Numbered from the stretch's first letter, positions 18,426 through 26,971 are shown. The stretch: 64,000 nt of DNA from Bacteroidota bacterium (GCA_023387965.1 JAEWHE010000041.1:62001-126000), one strand, 5' to 3'. Program-made: numbers and translations. The notes: generated from the letters alone by a model not told the origin.

Positions 18426-18454
18426 AAATTTTCAAATTATAAAATTTTCAAATT
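18426..18454. repeat. Right AT-rich inverted arm of the four-helix-bundle cassette
   Basis: AAATTTTCAAATT occurs twice, 16 bases apart. It is complementary to the left arm at 18053-18073. It fills most of the 32-base gap between scoA and the four-helix-bundle gene and overlaps the scoA stop. Confidence 0.6.
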
Positions 18455-19152
18455 TATTTTTTTCTTGTTGTTCGTTGTTCGATTCGCTTTTCGAATTTTT
18501 CGCCTTGGAAAATTCTTTGAACCATGATTCCGGGAATGTGGATTTGATTCGGATCCAAAGTTCCGGCAGGAACTAATTCTTCTACTTCGGCGATCGTGAT
18601 TTTTGCGGCTCCAGCCATGGCAGAATTGAAGTTTCTCGCGGTTCCTTTAAAAATTAAATTTCCGGCTTCGTCGCCTTTCCATGCTTTTACGATTGAAAAA
18701 TCGGCTTTGAAGGCTTCTTCCAAGATATGCATTTTTCCGTTGTATTCTCTGGCTTCTTTGCCTTCGGCGATTTCGGTTCCGTAACCTGCTGGCGTGTAAA
18801 AAGCTGGAATTCCGGCTTGAGCAGCTCGGCATTTTTCGGCTAAAGTTCCTTGTGGTGTCAATTCGACTTCTAATTCTCCCGAAAGCATTTGGCGCTCAAA
18901 TTCGGCATTTTCGCCTACATAGGAAGAAATCATTTTTTTTATTTGGCGTTTTTGCAACAACAGTCCGAGTCCGAAATCGTCCACTCCTGCGTTGTTGGAA
19001 ATGCAGGTTAAGTCGGAGACGTTTTTCTGAACCAATTCTGCAATTGAATTTTCGGGAATTCCACACAAGCCAAAACCGCCCAACATGATGGTTTGCCCGT
19101 CTCGAACATCGTGCAGTGCTTCTTTAACCGAAGCCACTTTTTTATTAATCAT
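18454..19152 (-). CDS. scoA: 3-oxoacid CoA-transferase subunit A
   Basis: 232 residues, the alpha subunit partnering scoB. It has the family motifs GGFGLCGIPENSI, CISNNAGVDDFGLGLLL, ELTPQGTLAEKCRAAQAGIPAFYTPAG and LVPAGTLDPNQIHIPGIMV. Together with scoB it forms a ketone-body or 3-oxoacid CoA transferase. It is the first gene of the minus-strand operon, separated from scoB by the inserted four-helix-bundle gene. Confidence 0.94.
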   Translation of the reverse strand: MINKKVASVKEALHDVRDGQTIMLGGFGLCGIPENSIAELVQKNVSDLTCISNNAGVDDFGLGLLLQKRQIKKMISSYVGENAEFERQMLSGELEVELTPQGTLAEKCRAAQAGIPAFYTPAGYGTEIAEGKEAREYNGKMHILEEAFKADFSIVKAWKGDEAGNLIFKGTARNFNSAMAGAAKITIAEVEELVPAGTLDPNQIHIPGIMVQRIFQGEKFEKRIEQRTTRKK

Positions 19153-19186
19153 ATAATAAATGTTTAATTTGGTGCATAAATATATA

Positions 19187-19212
19187 AAAAAACGCCTTAA
19201 AAAAGGCGTTTT
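19187..19212 (-). terminator. Terminator of the ricT-gldH-PBP1A operon
   Basis: AAAACGCCTT pairs with AAGGCGTTTT; on the minus strand the stem is followed by a T run. It sits just past the PBP1A stop codon. Confidence 0.85.
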
Positions 19213-19214
19213 AA

Positions 19215-21527
19215 TTAGAAATCAAATTCATCTGTATTTTGTTCTTCTATTTCTTCGACAGCGGTTGTGTCCCTAACCGGAGGTCGCCAACAATCTACTT
19301 TTATGGAAAGATTGGATGGTCTCTCGAATTGTTCTTTTGAAACGGAAAGCTCTTTGTCGCCGTAACATTTTTTCATGAACATTCCCCAAATTGGCAACGC
19401 CATCGTGGCTCCTTGTCCGTAGGTTAAACTTTTAAAATGTGCAGAACGGTCTTCGTTTCCAACCCAAACTCCGGTAGCTAAATTTGGCACCATTCCAACA
19501 AACCAACCATCTGACTGGTTTTGCGTGGTTCCAGTTTTTCCGGCAATAGGATTTCTTAACACATAAGGGTAACCGGTAACTCGATTGTAACCGTGTCCGC
19601 CACCATCAGTTCTTAAACGTAATCCCGAACCGGATTCCGTTACACCTTCTAATAATTTTATGACGGCATAAGCGATGTCGCGGTTTAACACATCGTGCTG
19701 TTCCGGATTTGGTTCGTATAAAACCACGCCGTTTTTGTCTTCGATTCTTAAAATAACTTGCGGTTTCACGTAAACGCCTTGGTTGGCAAATGTGCTGTAA
19801 GCTGCCACTAATTGTTCCACGGTAATTTCCACAGCTCCTAAAGCAATTGAGGGTTGCGAAGGAATTTTAGTTGTAACACCTAATTTTTTCATCAAATCAA
19901 TCACGGCATCCGGACCGGTTTTGTCAATTAATTTCGCCGAAACGGTGTTGATAGAATGTGCCAAAGCTGATTTTAGCGTGGTCATTCCGCGGTAACTTCC
20001 GTTGGAATTTCTTGGTGTCCAAGTTTCGGTAACGTTGTGACGGCCCTTCGGGATTGTAAACGGAGAATCGATGATGGAATCACAAGGAGAATATCCTAAT
20101 TGTTCAATTGCGGTAGCGTACACAAATGGTTTAAAAGTTGAACCTACTTGTCTTGCTCCTTGGCCCACGTGATCGTACTGAAAATGTTTGTAATTGATTC
20201 CTCCAACCCACGCTTTTACGTGTCCGGATTGTGGTTCCATTGCCATCATTCCGCTTTGAAGAAAATGTTTGTAATAACGGATGGAATCGTTTGGTGTCAT
20301 GGTCGTGTCACGTTCGCCTTTCCAAGTAAACACGGTCATTTTTGTTTTTTTCTTAAACGAAGCAATGATTTCGTCTTCGCTTTTGCCTTGAGCGTCTAAT
20401 TGTCGCCAACGTTCAGAATTTCTTCTGGCGCGATCCATTAATTTTTCAGTTTCCGCATCTGAAAGTCGGATGAAAGGTGCATTTTTATTGGTTTTGGCTT
20501 CTTTCCAAAATTCTTGCTGCAAATTCGCCAAGTGATCCTGAACAGCCTCTTCGGCATAAGTTTGCATACGCGAATCAATCGTGGTGTAAATTTTCAATCC
20601 ATCACGGTAAATGTCGTATTCAGTTCCATCTTCTTTTGGGTTATTTTTTGCCCAAGATTTCATGTACTCACGAAGATATTCGCGGAAATAGGTCGCAATT
20701 CCTTCCTTGTGAGTTTGGAGTTGGAACTTCAATTTAATCGGTCGTTCGCTAAAATTTTTCTTTTGAGCTTCGGTAATAATGTCCGATTTGAGCATTTGTG
20801 CCAATACAACATTTCGGCGGTTTTTCACGCCTTGTTCGTTTCTAACCGGATTGTACAATGATGAATTTTTAAACATTCCCACCAACATGGCGGATTCGTC
20901 AACGGTCAAATCTTTTGGTTCTTTTGAAAAATAAGTTTTAGATGCCGAACGAATTCCAATCGCATAATTGTTAAAATCGTACACGTTGAAATACATCGCA
21001 ATAATCTCACTTTTAGTGTATTGACGCTCCAAACGTGTGGCAATAATCCATTCTTTCGCTTTTTGAATTAATCGAGCTAAAATAAATTTTGATCCTTCGC
21101 CATGAAACAATTGTTTTGCCAACTGTTGCGTAATGGTACTTGCACCACCACTTGCTCCTAAACTGGTAGCAGCTCTTAGCGTTCCTCGTGCATCAATTCC
21201 TGAATGTTCGTAAAAACGCTCATCTTCGGTGGCAACTAAAGCATCTACTAAATGTTTTGGTAAATCCGAATATTTAATTGCGGTTCTATTTTCATTGTAA
21301 AATTTTCCGATGGTTTCTCCGTCAGAAGAAATAATTTCGGTTGCCAAATTTGATTCCGGATTTTCCAATTCTTCAAACGAAGGCATTGATCCGAAAACTC
21401 CCCATGACGCTAACAAGAAAAATAAGAAAACACTTCCCAAACCAATCAAGAATACTTTCCAAAATTGTCTGTTGTAATAACCCACGTCTTTTACTTGGGT
21501 TTTGGTATTATTTTTTTTCACAGCCAT
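19215..21527 (-). CDS. Penicillin-binding protein 1A, bifunctional transglycosylase/transpeptidase
   Basis: 770 residues. A short cytoplasmic tail and one membrane helix (about residues 25-48) precede a GT51 glycosyltransferase domain (EDERFYEHSGID, GGASTITQQLAKQLF, KEWIIATRLE). The transpeptidase domain has SxxK in GSTFKPFVYA, SxN in HSINTVSAKL and KTGTT in AGKTGTTQNQSDGW. It polymerises and cross-links peptidoglycan at the outer face of the inner membrane. The tail is acidic. The start codon is 7 bases after the gldH stop, indicating cotranscription with gldH and ricT. Confidence 0.96.
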   Translation of the reverse strand: MAVKKNNTKTQVKDVGYYNRQFWKVFLIGLGSVFLFFLLASWGVFGSMPSFEELENPESNLATEIISSDGETIGKFYNENRTAIKYSDLPKHLVDALVATEDERFYEHSGIDARGTLRAATSLGASGGASTITQQLAKQLFHGEGSKFILARLIQKAKEWIIATRLERQYTKSEIIAMYFNVYDFNNYAIGIRSASKTYFSKEPKDLTVDESAMLVGMFKNSSLYNPVRNEQGVKNRRNVVLAQMLKSDIITEAQKKNFSERPIKLKFQLQTHKEGIATYFREYLREYMKSWAKNNPKEDGTEYDIYRDGLKIYTTIDSRMQTYAEEAVQDHLANLQQEFWKEAKTNKNAPFIRLSDAETEKLMDRARRNSERWRQLDAQGKSEDEIIASFKKKTKMTVFTWKGERDTTMTPNDSIRYYKHFLQSGMMAMEPQSGHVKAWVGGINYKHFQYDHVGQGARQVGSTFKPFVYATAIEQLGYSPCDSIIDSPFTIPKGRHNVTETWTPRNSNGSYRGMTTLKSALAHSINTVSAKLIDKTGPDAVIDLMKKLGVTTKIPSQPSIALGAVEITVEQLVAAYSTFANQGVYVKPQVILRIEDKNGVVLYEPNPEQHDVLNRDIAYAVIKLLEGVTESGSGLRLRTDGGGHGYNRVTGYPYVLRNPIAGKTGTTQNQSDGWFVGMVPNLATGVWVGNEDRSAHFKSLTYGQGATMALPIWGMFMKKCYGDKELSVSKEQFERPSNLSIKVDCWRPPVRDTTAVEEIEEQNTDEFDF

Positions 21528-21533
21528 AAAAAA

Positions 21534-22019
21534 TTAATCTCTTTTTTCAATTCTAAAACCTACTTCGGTGATGCCTTCTAATTCTTTCTCACCATCAAGT
21601 TGGCCAGTTTTTCGCATCGCTTGACTCACCGAAATTTGGTGATCGCCAATAGCCGAAAACTTGTAATTTTCTTTAAAAAATAATTTACTTTCCTTCACAT
21701 CCGTAAAACCTTCACCCAAAAGCGTGCCATCCGGGTTGGTCATTTTGTATTGCAAAGTATCTACTTTTGTCAAACCTTTTGGCGCTTCTATTTTTACAAT
21801 TAGAAAAATATTGTTGAAAGCATAATCGTCATTAGAACGCAAATTCACGAACAAATCGTATGTTTTTAAAGTGTCGGGATTATTAAAAACAAAATTCGCC
21901 ACGCTGTCTTTTGGCCAAGTGTCACCATAAGAAACGTATTGGTCAAAAACCCGTTTTTTATCGCATGAAACCATCATCAACAAAGCGAAAAGCAGAACAA
22001 AACTAGTTTTTAGGTTCAT
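21534..22019 (-). CDS. gldH: Gliding motility lipoprotein GldH
   Basis: 161 residues from the ATG at 22019, with a lipoprotein signal ending MMVSC. A longer frame from GTG at 22055 would put the signal peptide internal. The mature part matches GldH (FDQYVSYGDTWPKDSVANF, YDLFVNLRSNDDYAFNN, GDHQISVSQAMRKTG). In F. johnsoniae GldH is a lipoprotein required for gliding. The gene overlaps the end of ricT by 17 bases. Confidence 0.93.
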   Translation of the reverse strand: MNLKTSFVLLFALLMMVSCDKKRVFDQYVSYGDTWPKDSVANFVFNNPDTLKTYDLFVNLRSNDDYAFNNIFLIVKIEAPKGLTKVDTLQYKMTNPDGTLLGEGFTDVKESKLFFKENYKFSAIGDHQISVSQAMRKTGQLDGEKELEGITEVGFRIEKRD

Positions 22020-23439
22020 TTTTATTTTGATTTGAAGGTTGGTTTGGCTGGTCACCGTTTGGTTTTGGTCGGTTTTTTTGTTTGTTCCGATTGTTATTAT
22101 TTCTGTTTTTATTTTTGAAATTTTTCTCGCCAGTTGGCTGATTTTCTTTCACCGATGCCTCTCCAACTTCTTTATTTCTTAACGGTCGTGGCTGGTTTTG
22201 GTTTCGGTTTTGATTGTCACGTGGTGCCGATTTTTGTTCCGGATTCGGTTGTCTTCGGGTATTGTCCATCGGTTTTTTCGAAGGATTTGCTTGTCGATTC
22301 TCTACCGTTTCCGCCGGTTTTTTCTTTTTATTCGGACGTTTTTTCTTTTTTGGTTGATCAAATCTCGTTAAACTTTCCTGACCCACCGTGTTGCTGAATT
22401 CCTTTTTGGCTTCCACCTCAGGTTCTTCAGCATAATCTTCTAACGACGAAACTTTGTTTTTCTGTTTATTTTCGGCAATAATTTCTTTTACTTGCTCAAT
22501 TTTTAAAACGTGCCATTGGGCATAATTATCGGTGTAAGCAAACCACATTAAGCCCTTGAAAATATCTTGTTTTTGGCAAACAGCATCACCTTTTTCGGTA
22601 AATAATTTGGTGTCAAAATCCGGAAAAGATTTCAAAGCATCCATGTAAGTGTCGAGTTCGTAATTGAGGCAACACTTGAGTTTACCGCATTGTCCGGCTA
22701 ATTTTTGAGGATTAAGAGAAAGCTGCTGGTATCTTGCTGCAGAAGTATTCACGCTGCGAAAATCCGTTAACCAAGTCGAGCAACACAATTCGCGACCGCA
22801 AGAACCAATTCCTCCCAAACGCGAAGCTTCTTGGCGAAAACCAACTTGTTTCATTTCGATTCTGGTAGAAAATTCTCGGGCAAATTCTTTAATTAATTGT
22901 CTAAAATCCACGCGATCGTTTGCCGTATAATAAAACGTAGCTTTCGATCCATCTCCCTGAAATTCGATATCGGAAATTTTCATTTCCAAATTTTGTGCAA
23001 TTGCCAACTCTCGTGCGCGAATCTTCATGGGTTCTTCTTTTGCCCTGGCTTCGCTCCAAATATCAATGTCTTTTTGCGATGCTTTGCGGTAAATTTTTGG
23101 CAAATCGCTTTTGAGGTTCACATTCTTTTTTTTCATTTGAACCCGAACCAATTCGCCCGTAAGGGTTACAATTCCCACGTCATGCCCGGGAGAAGCCTCA
23201 GTCGCTACAATATCTCCCATAGAAAGTGTGAGTTTTTCGGTATTTCGGTAAAATTCTTTTCTTCCGTTTTTAAACCGAATTTCCACACAATCAAAAATTT
23301 CTTGTCCCGAAGGCAAACTCATGTTCGAGAGCCAATCGAAAACCGTTAATTTATTGCAACTATCCGTGCCGCAATTTCCTTTATTTCCACAACCTTTCGG
23401 AGCTGATCCGTCAGATGTTGAACAACTTGTGCAAGCCAT
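22003..23439 (-). CDS. ricT: PSP1-domain protein RicT
   Basis: 478 residues. The PSP1 core (about residues 30-300) carries the Cys-rich signature (GRELCCSTWLTDF, AGQCGKLKCCLNYE). In Bacillus, RicT works with RicA and RicF in an Fe-S complex that influences RNA processing. The C-terminal 140 residues are low-complexity, Lys/Asn/Pro/Gln-rich (KKKRPNKKKK, NNNRNKQKNRPK). They are probably disordered and RNA-binding, an extension often seen in Bacteroidota versions. The N-terminal Cys-rich CTSCSTSDG...CGNKGNCGTDSC is also notable. It heads the operon with gldH and PBP1A. Confidence 0.9.
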   Translation of the reverse strand: MACTSCSTSDGSAPKGCGNKGNCGTDSCNKLTVFDWLSNMSLPSGQEIFDCVEIRFKNGRKEFYRNTEKLTLSMGDIVATEASPGHDVGIVTLTGELVRVQMKKKNVNLKSDLPKIYRKASQKDIDIWSEARAKEEPMKIRARELAIAQNLEMKISDIEFQGDGSKATFYYTANDRVDFRQLIKEFAREFSTRIEMKQVGFRQEASRLGGIGSCGRELCCSTWLTDFRSVNTSAARYQQLSLNPQKLAGQCGKLKCCLNYELDTYMDALKSFPDFDTKLFTEKGDAVCQKQDIFKGLMWFAYTDNYAQWHVLKIEQVKEIIAENKQKNKVSSLEDYAEEPEVEAKKEFSNTVGQESLTRFDQPKKKKRPNKKKKPAETVENRQANPSKKPMDNTRRQPNPEQKSAPRDNQNRNQNQPRPLRNKEVGEASVKENQPTGEKNFKNKNRNNNNRNKQKNRPKPNGDQPNQPSNQNKNEPKN

Positions 23440-23631
23440 ATTTTATATCGATGCCGCAAAACCGCGACTTATAGATTCGTAAAAAGTTTTGTGGGTAAAG
23501 ATAGGAAATTTTAGATTGATGTAGGTTTTTGGTATTTGGAGATTTTAGTGGAGAGTTTGGAGGGAGAAGTTTTTAGTTTGGATAAAATTATTTCGTATTT
23601 TGCATTTCAGTTAGCAATTTTAGAAAAATTC

Positions 23632-23991
23632 ATGAACCAAAAAATCATTGAATCTACTTTTGGAATAGCGATTTTTATAATCGTGATTCATGTAGTATTG
23701 CTTTTTTTGAAATTCGACCAAATTCCAAATGTTATTCCAATTCATCAAAATTTTAAGGGAGAAATTGATGGTTATGGAAGCAAAACTTTATTGTTTATTC
23801 CAATGATTTTGAATGTTATCATGACAATAATTTTTTGGTGGTGCATCAAAAATGTGAAACGCTTCAATTATCCATTTTCTGTGCATGAAGGAAATCGCGC
23901 CAAGGTTCATTTTTACACAAAGTTAGTTTTGTCGATTACGCTGGTTTTATTGTCGCTAATTTTCGGCGGAATGTTAATTGATTTTATTTAA
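23632..23991 (+). CDS. DUF1648 domain-containing membrane protein
   Basis: 119 residues from the ATG at 23632; an upstream in-frame reading would cover the likely promoter (TATTTTG near 23598). There are three hydrophobic helices (about residues 8-28, 48-70 and 95-117). The DUF1648 segment has the pattern PNVIPIHQNFKGEIDGYGSK. The family occurs alone or with SdpI-like immunity proteins. No specific role is visible. Confidence 0.82.
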   Translation: MNQKIIESTFGIAIFIIVIHVVLLFLKFDQIPNVIPIHQNFKGEIDGYGSKTLLFIPMILNVIMTIIFWWCIKNVKRFNYPFSVHEGNRAKVHFYTKLVLSITLVLLSLIFGGMLIDFI

Positions 23992-24077
23992 AAAAAAACC
24001 TACGTCGAAGTCAGAATAAGTGTTAGAATTCGATATTGTGAGATTTAGATTAATTTTTAAATTAGCAGTTTTTCATT

Positions 24078-24173
24078 GATTTGGTACTATTGGTTAAAAT
24101 ACAACGGTTACAATTAATAATATGATGCAATTTAAATTGATTAACAAAATTAAATTAGTACCAATCTTTTTTT
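24078..24173 (+). other. Long-range inverted repeat ending in a T-tract, in a 338-base gap
   Basis: In the gap 23992-24330, GATTTGGTACTA (24078-24089) is complementary, bar one bulged T, to TAGTACCAATC (24156-24166). Seven T residues follow. The loop holds a perfect palindrome CAATTTAAATTG (24128-24139). It may be a large-loop terminator for the DUF1648 gene or a structured RNA. The rest of the gap shows no coding potential apart from the promoter at 24269-24298. Confidence 0.4.
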
Positions 24174-24268
24174 GATAAAAATAAAACTATCGAAAAATTT
24201 AACTTCTGTCTAAATCGTTGATTCTGTTCCGCTTCTGCAATTATTTTTCTGCAACAACACTGCCGAAT

Positions 24269-24298
24269 TTGTTTTTTTGAATTTTTTTAATATTTTCG
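24269..24298 (+). promoter_or_regulatory. Promoter of the lipoprotein gene at 24331
   Basis: TTG (24269-24271), a 19-base spacer, then TATTTTCG (24291-24298), close to TAnnTTTG. The ATG is 32 bases downstream. Its position rules out an in-frame TTG at 24277 as the start. Confidence 0.6.
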
Positions 24299-24330
24299 TC
24301 GCATTATTAACCATTTTTATATACAACAAC

Positions 24331-24753
24331 ATGAAAAAAATTAAATTTTTAGGAGCAATTTTAATCGCAGGCGCATTTGTAGGATGTTCGTCGGATGATA
24401 ACAATGATTCATCTAATACATCTGGTAATCTTTTAGGGAAATGGTTTAATAAAGAGTGGGTTGTTAACGGAACAACAATTCCTTACGACGATCACGAAGA
24501 ATGTGGGAAAGATTATGTAGAATTTTTGACGGCTACAACAGGTAGATATGTAGATGTTTGGGAATGTGAAGATGATATAAGTAGTTTTATCTACGAAAGA
24601 GAAGGAAATACTCTTATATTATCAGCATTTGGTGAAACTGCGTCTGCCCAAATTTTAGAGTTGTCATCAAGCAAGTTAAGAGTCCAAACGAACTATGACT
24701 TTGACGGTGATGGAGATGATGAAACCGTAGTTGAAGTTTATACTAGAAACTAA
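24331..24753 (+). CDS. Small lipocalin-like lipoprotein
   Basis: 140 residues from the ATG at 24331, with an SPII signal ending FVGC followed by an SSDDNNDSS linker. The mature domain (LLGKWFNKEWVVNG, YEREGNTLILSAFGE, LSSSKLRVQTNYDFDGDGDDET) looks like the lipocalin-like folds common in flavobacterial lipoproteins. It has two Cys pairs and an acidic DGDGDDE stretch near the end that could bind calcium. Function unknown; expected in the envelope. Confidence 0.8.
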   Translation: MKKIKFLGAILIAGAFVGCSSDDNNDSSNTSGNLLGKWFNKEWVVNGTTIPYDDHEECGKDYVEFLTATTGRYVDVWECEDDISSFIYEREGNTLILSAFGETASAQILELSSSKLRVQTNYDFDGDGDDETVVEVYTRN

Positions 24754-24756
24754 TTT

Positions 24757-24791
24757 AAAAAGCCCTTTAGAATTTCTAAAGGGCTTTTTTT
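24757..24791 (+). terminator. Bidirectional terminator between the lipoprotein and trhO
   Basis: AAAAAGCCCTTTAG pairs with CTAAAGGGCTTTTT over 14 bp, with a T run. It lies between convergent genes and serves both. Confidence 0.93.
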
Positions 24792-26159
24792 TTAACCTAA
24801 AATCTTATAAATTTTATCCGAAAGTCTAACTCTAAACGGCACCATCATCGTCATTTGATCGTCTGGTTTTGCTGTCACTACCGATTTTCCAGCTACAAAC
24901 ATTTCCGTTAAGGTTAATTCTTGTTCGCCAGTAGTTGGTCCGGAAATCAGAATTTTATCACCAATATTTAATTCTGTTTTTTCAATTAAAAACTGAGCAA
25001 TTTGCGATTTTACGTAATAATGTTCGCATTTTCCAACCAAGGTTTTTTTGTCCCGACGCTTCGGGATTATTTTTTGCCGAATGTCTTTCTTTTCTACTGT
25101 TGCCAAAGTAACGGCATCTAAATCGCCAGATTTTTTAAATTTCAGATTTTCAGATTTGCCTTTGCGGAAAATCATATTGCCGTTTTTCACGCCACGGCGC
25201 AATTTTACCTGCTCCACCAGCGGCATGTGAATAATTTCCTGACATTCTGTAGAACAACAATTTTCCATCACGGCTTTACAATCATCACATTGAATAAAAA
25301 GCAAATGACAACCTTCGTTTTCACAATTGGTATGATTGTCGCAAGGTTTTCCGCATTGATGGCATTGCGAAATAATATCTTCCGTAATTCTTTCGCCTAA
25401 ACGATGATCGAATACAAAATTTTTCCCGATAAATTTACTTTCGAGGTTTTCCTCCTGAATTTGTTTGGCGTAATTAATGATACCACCTTCTAATTGATAC
25501 ACATTTTTAAACCCTTGATGCTTAAAAAACGCCGAAGCTTTCTCACAACGGATTCCACCCGTACAATACATCACAAGGTTTTTATCTTCTTTAAAATCTT
25601 TGAGTTGCTCGTTAATGATAGGTAAGCTTTCGCGAAAAGTTTCCACGTCTGGAGTAATCGCTCCTTTAAAATGGCCAATTTCGCTTTCGTAATGGTTTCT
25701 AAAATCCACTACAATGGTGTTAGGATCATCCAGAATTTCATTGAATTCCTTTGCCTTTAAGTGAATCCCAATGTTGGTTACGTCAAAAGTTTCGTCGTTT
25801 AAACCATCAGCTACAATTTTATCCCGAACTTTTACGGTGAGTTTTAAAAACGAATGATCGTCTTGCTCGACTGCAACATTCAAGCGAATGTCTTTCATAA
25901 AATCGTATGCCTCGAGGGTTTCGCGGAAGGCTTCAAAATTTTCTGCCGGAACGCTCATTTGCGCATTGATGCCTTCTTTGGCTACATAAGTCCTGCCAAG
26001 AGCATCCAGATTATTCCAAGCTAAAAAAAGATTGTCGCGAAATTGTTTTGGGTCTTCAATTTTTGCATACGCATAGAAAGACAACGTGAGCCTTTGTTTT
26101 CCGGCTTCGTCAATGAGTTTTGCTCTTTCTTCTGCGCTTAAAGTGTTGTACAGTTGCAT
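24792..26159 (-). CDS. trhO: tRNA uridine(34) hydroxylase TrhO with C-terminal U32-peptidase-like domain
   Basis: 455 residues, about 100 more than E. coli TrhO (YceA). Residues 1-130 are the ferredoxin-like N domain and 135-235 the rhodanese domain with Cys199/Cys205 in YCTGGIRCEK. Residues 265-306 are a Cys-rich probable zinc region (about ten Cys). TrhO makes 5-hydroxyuridine at tRNA position 34 using O2. The extra segment, residues about 373-455 (LVGKCEHYYV, IGDKILISGPTTG, PFRVRLSDKIYKI), resembles the beta-barrel C-terminal domain of U32 peptidases such as TrhP. TrhP gives the parallel route to the same modification. A palindromic repeat (25051-25066) encodes the linker IPKRRD just before this domain. 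Confidence 0.88.
   Translation of the reverse strand: MQLYNTLSAEERAKLIDEAGKQRLTLSFYAYAKIEDPKQFRDNLFLAWNNLDALGRTYVAKEGINAQMSVPAENFEAFRETLEAYDFMKDIRLNVAVEQDDHSFLKLTVKVRDKIVADGLNDETFDVTNIGIHLKAKEFNEILDDPNTIVVDFRNHYESEIGHFKGAITPDVETFRESLPIINEQLKDFKEDKNLVMYCTGGIRCEKASAFFKHQGFKNVYQLEGGIINYAKQIQEENLESKFIGKNFVFDHRLGERITEDIISQCHQCGKPCDNHTNCENEGCHLLFIQCDDCKAVMENCCSTECQEIIHMPLVEQVKLRRGVKNGNMIFRKGKSENLKFKKSGDLDAVTLATVEKKDIRQKIIPKRRDKKTLVGKCEHYYVKSQIAQFLIEKTELNIGDKILISGPTTGEQELTLTEMFVAGKSVVTAKPDDQMTMMVPFRVRLSDKIYKILG
25051..25066. repeat. TCCCGACGCTTCGGGA palindrome inside trhO
   Basis: A near-perfect 16-base palindrome of the TCCCGAAGCTTCGGGA type that is otherwise intergenic here (55331, 63492, 63570). 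It is read in frame as residues 365-370 of TrhO, at the junction between the zinc region and the C-terminal barrel. Confidence 0.65.
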
Positions 26160-26314
26160 GCTATAAACGGTTTAAGTGAGAATTTTTTTTCGAACTCTAA
26201 ATGGAAGAATTCGGGTGCAAAGATAGTTTTTTTTCGGAAAAATTGATTTTTGAATTAAAATTGATGTGGTTTAGATTGAAACTACCCTCCAAAAAAAGCC
26301 TAAAGTTTTTCCTT

Positions 26315-26373
26315 AGCCCTGATTGAGGCGATAGCGCTGTAGCGAAGCGGAAGCCTAAAGCCGAAAGCAGGAA
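26315..26373 (+). repeat. Two-box intergenic repeat element, copy 2
   Basis: Left box AGCCCTGATTGAGGCGATAG, a short GC-rich middle, right box AAAGCCGAAAGCAGGAA. It sits in the 315-base gap between brxA-like and trhO, oriented against both genes. Besides this copy and the terminator at 26408, the gap shows nothing. Confidence 0.75.
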
Positions 26374-26407
26374 TTACGATTAAAAAAATGCCAGTCGGTT
26401 TGCTCCT

Positions 26408-26450
26408 AAAAACACAAAACCCTTTCCGGAAAATTTCAGTCGGGAAAGGG
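26408..26450 (-). terminator. Terminator of the bacilliredoxin gene
   Basis: CCCTTTCC pairs with GGAAAGGG; on the minus strand the stem is followed by TTTTGTGTTTTT. It lies 24 bases past the stop codon. Confidence 0.7.
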
Positions 26451-26474
26451 CATTGGGGAAAAAGAGTACTTTTT

Positions 26475-26885
26475 TTAGCAAAATTCTGCGTAGGCGTCTT
26501 TTAAATTTTCGGCAATCATTTCGGCCGGACGACCTTCGATGTGATGACGCTCTAACATGTGAACCAACTCGCCATTTTTAAACAAAGCCATGCTTGGCGA
26601 CGACGGCGGAAAAGGAAACATGTGTTGGCGTGCGGCATCTACGGCATCTTTGTCAACTCCGGCGAAAACCGTAACCAAATGGTCTGGTTTTTTTTGTCCG
26701 TCAAGGCTCATTTTAGCTCCCGGACGTGCATTTCTGGCAGCACAACCGCAAACCGAATTTACCACGACAAGCGTGGTTCCTTCTTTTGCCAAAGCATTTT
26801 CTACCGCATTTGCACTATATAATTCTTCGAAACCAGCGTCCGAAAGTTCGGCACGCATGGGTTTTACCATTTCTTCTGGATACAT
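26475..26885 (-). CDS. BrxA/BrxB family bacilliredoxin
   Basis: 136 residues from the ATG at 26885. The CGC active site is Cys46-Gly47-Cys48 in NSVCGCAARNARPGA, as in B. subtilis YphP/YqiW. These proteins reduce mixed disulfides between proteins and low-molecular-weight thiols; Bacteroidota may use bacillithiol or a related thiol. FPFPPSSPSMALFKNGELVHMLERH is also family-typical. It is a cytoplasmic redox-repair enzyme. Confidence 0.95.
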   Translation of the reverse strand: MYPEEMVKPMRAELSDAGFEELYSANAVENALAKEGTTLVVVNSVCGCAARNARPGAKMSLDGQKKPDHLVTVFAGVDKDAVDAARQHMFPFPPSSPSMALFKNGELVHMLERHHIEGRPAEMIAENLKDAYAEFC

Positions 26886-26971
26886 CACTTTTTGGTTTAA
26901 AGTTATGATACAAATTTACGGCTTTTTCGGCTAAGAAAAAAAACTTGCGATAAAGTTTTGTTATAACAATA

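Noticed and set aside
22003..22440. Separate Lys/Asn-rich protein at the end of RicT
   Set aside because: It is continuous with the PSP1 domain in one frame and similar low-complexity tails are common in Bacteroidota RicT.
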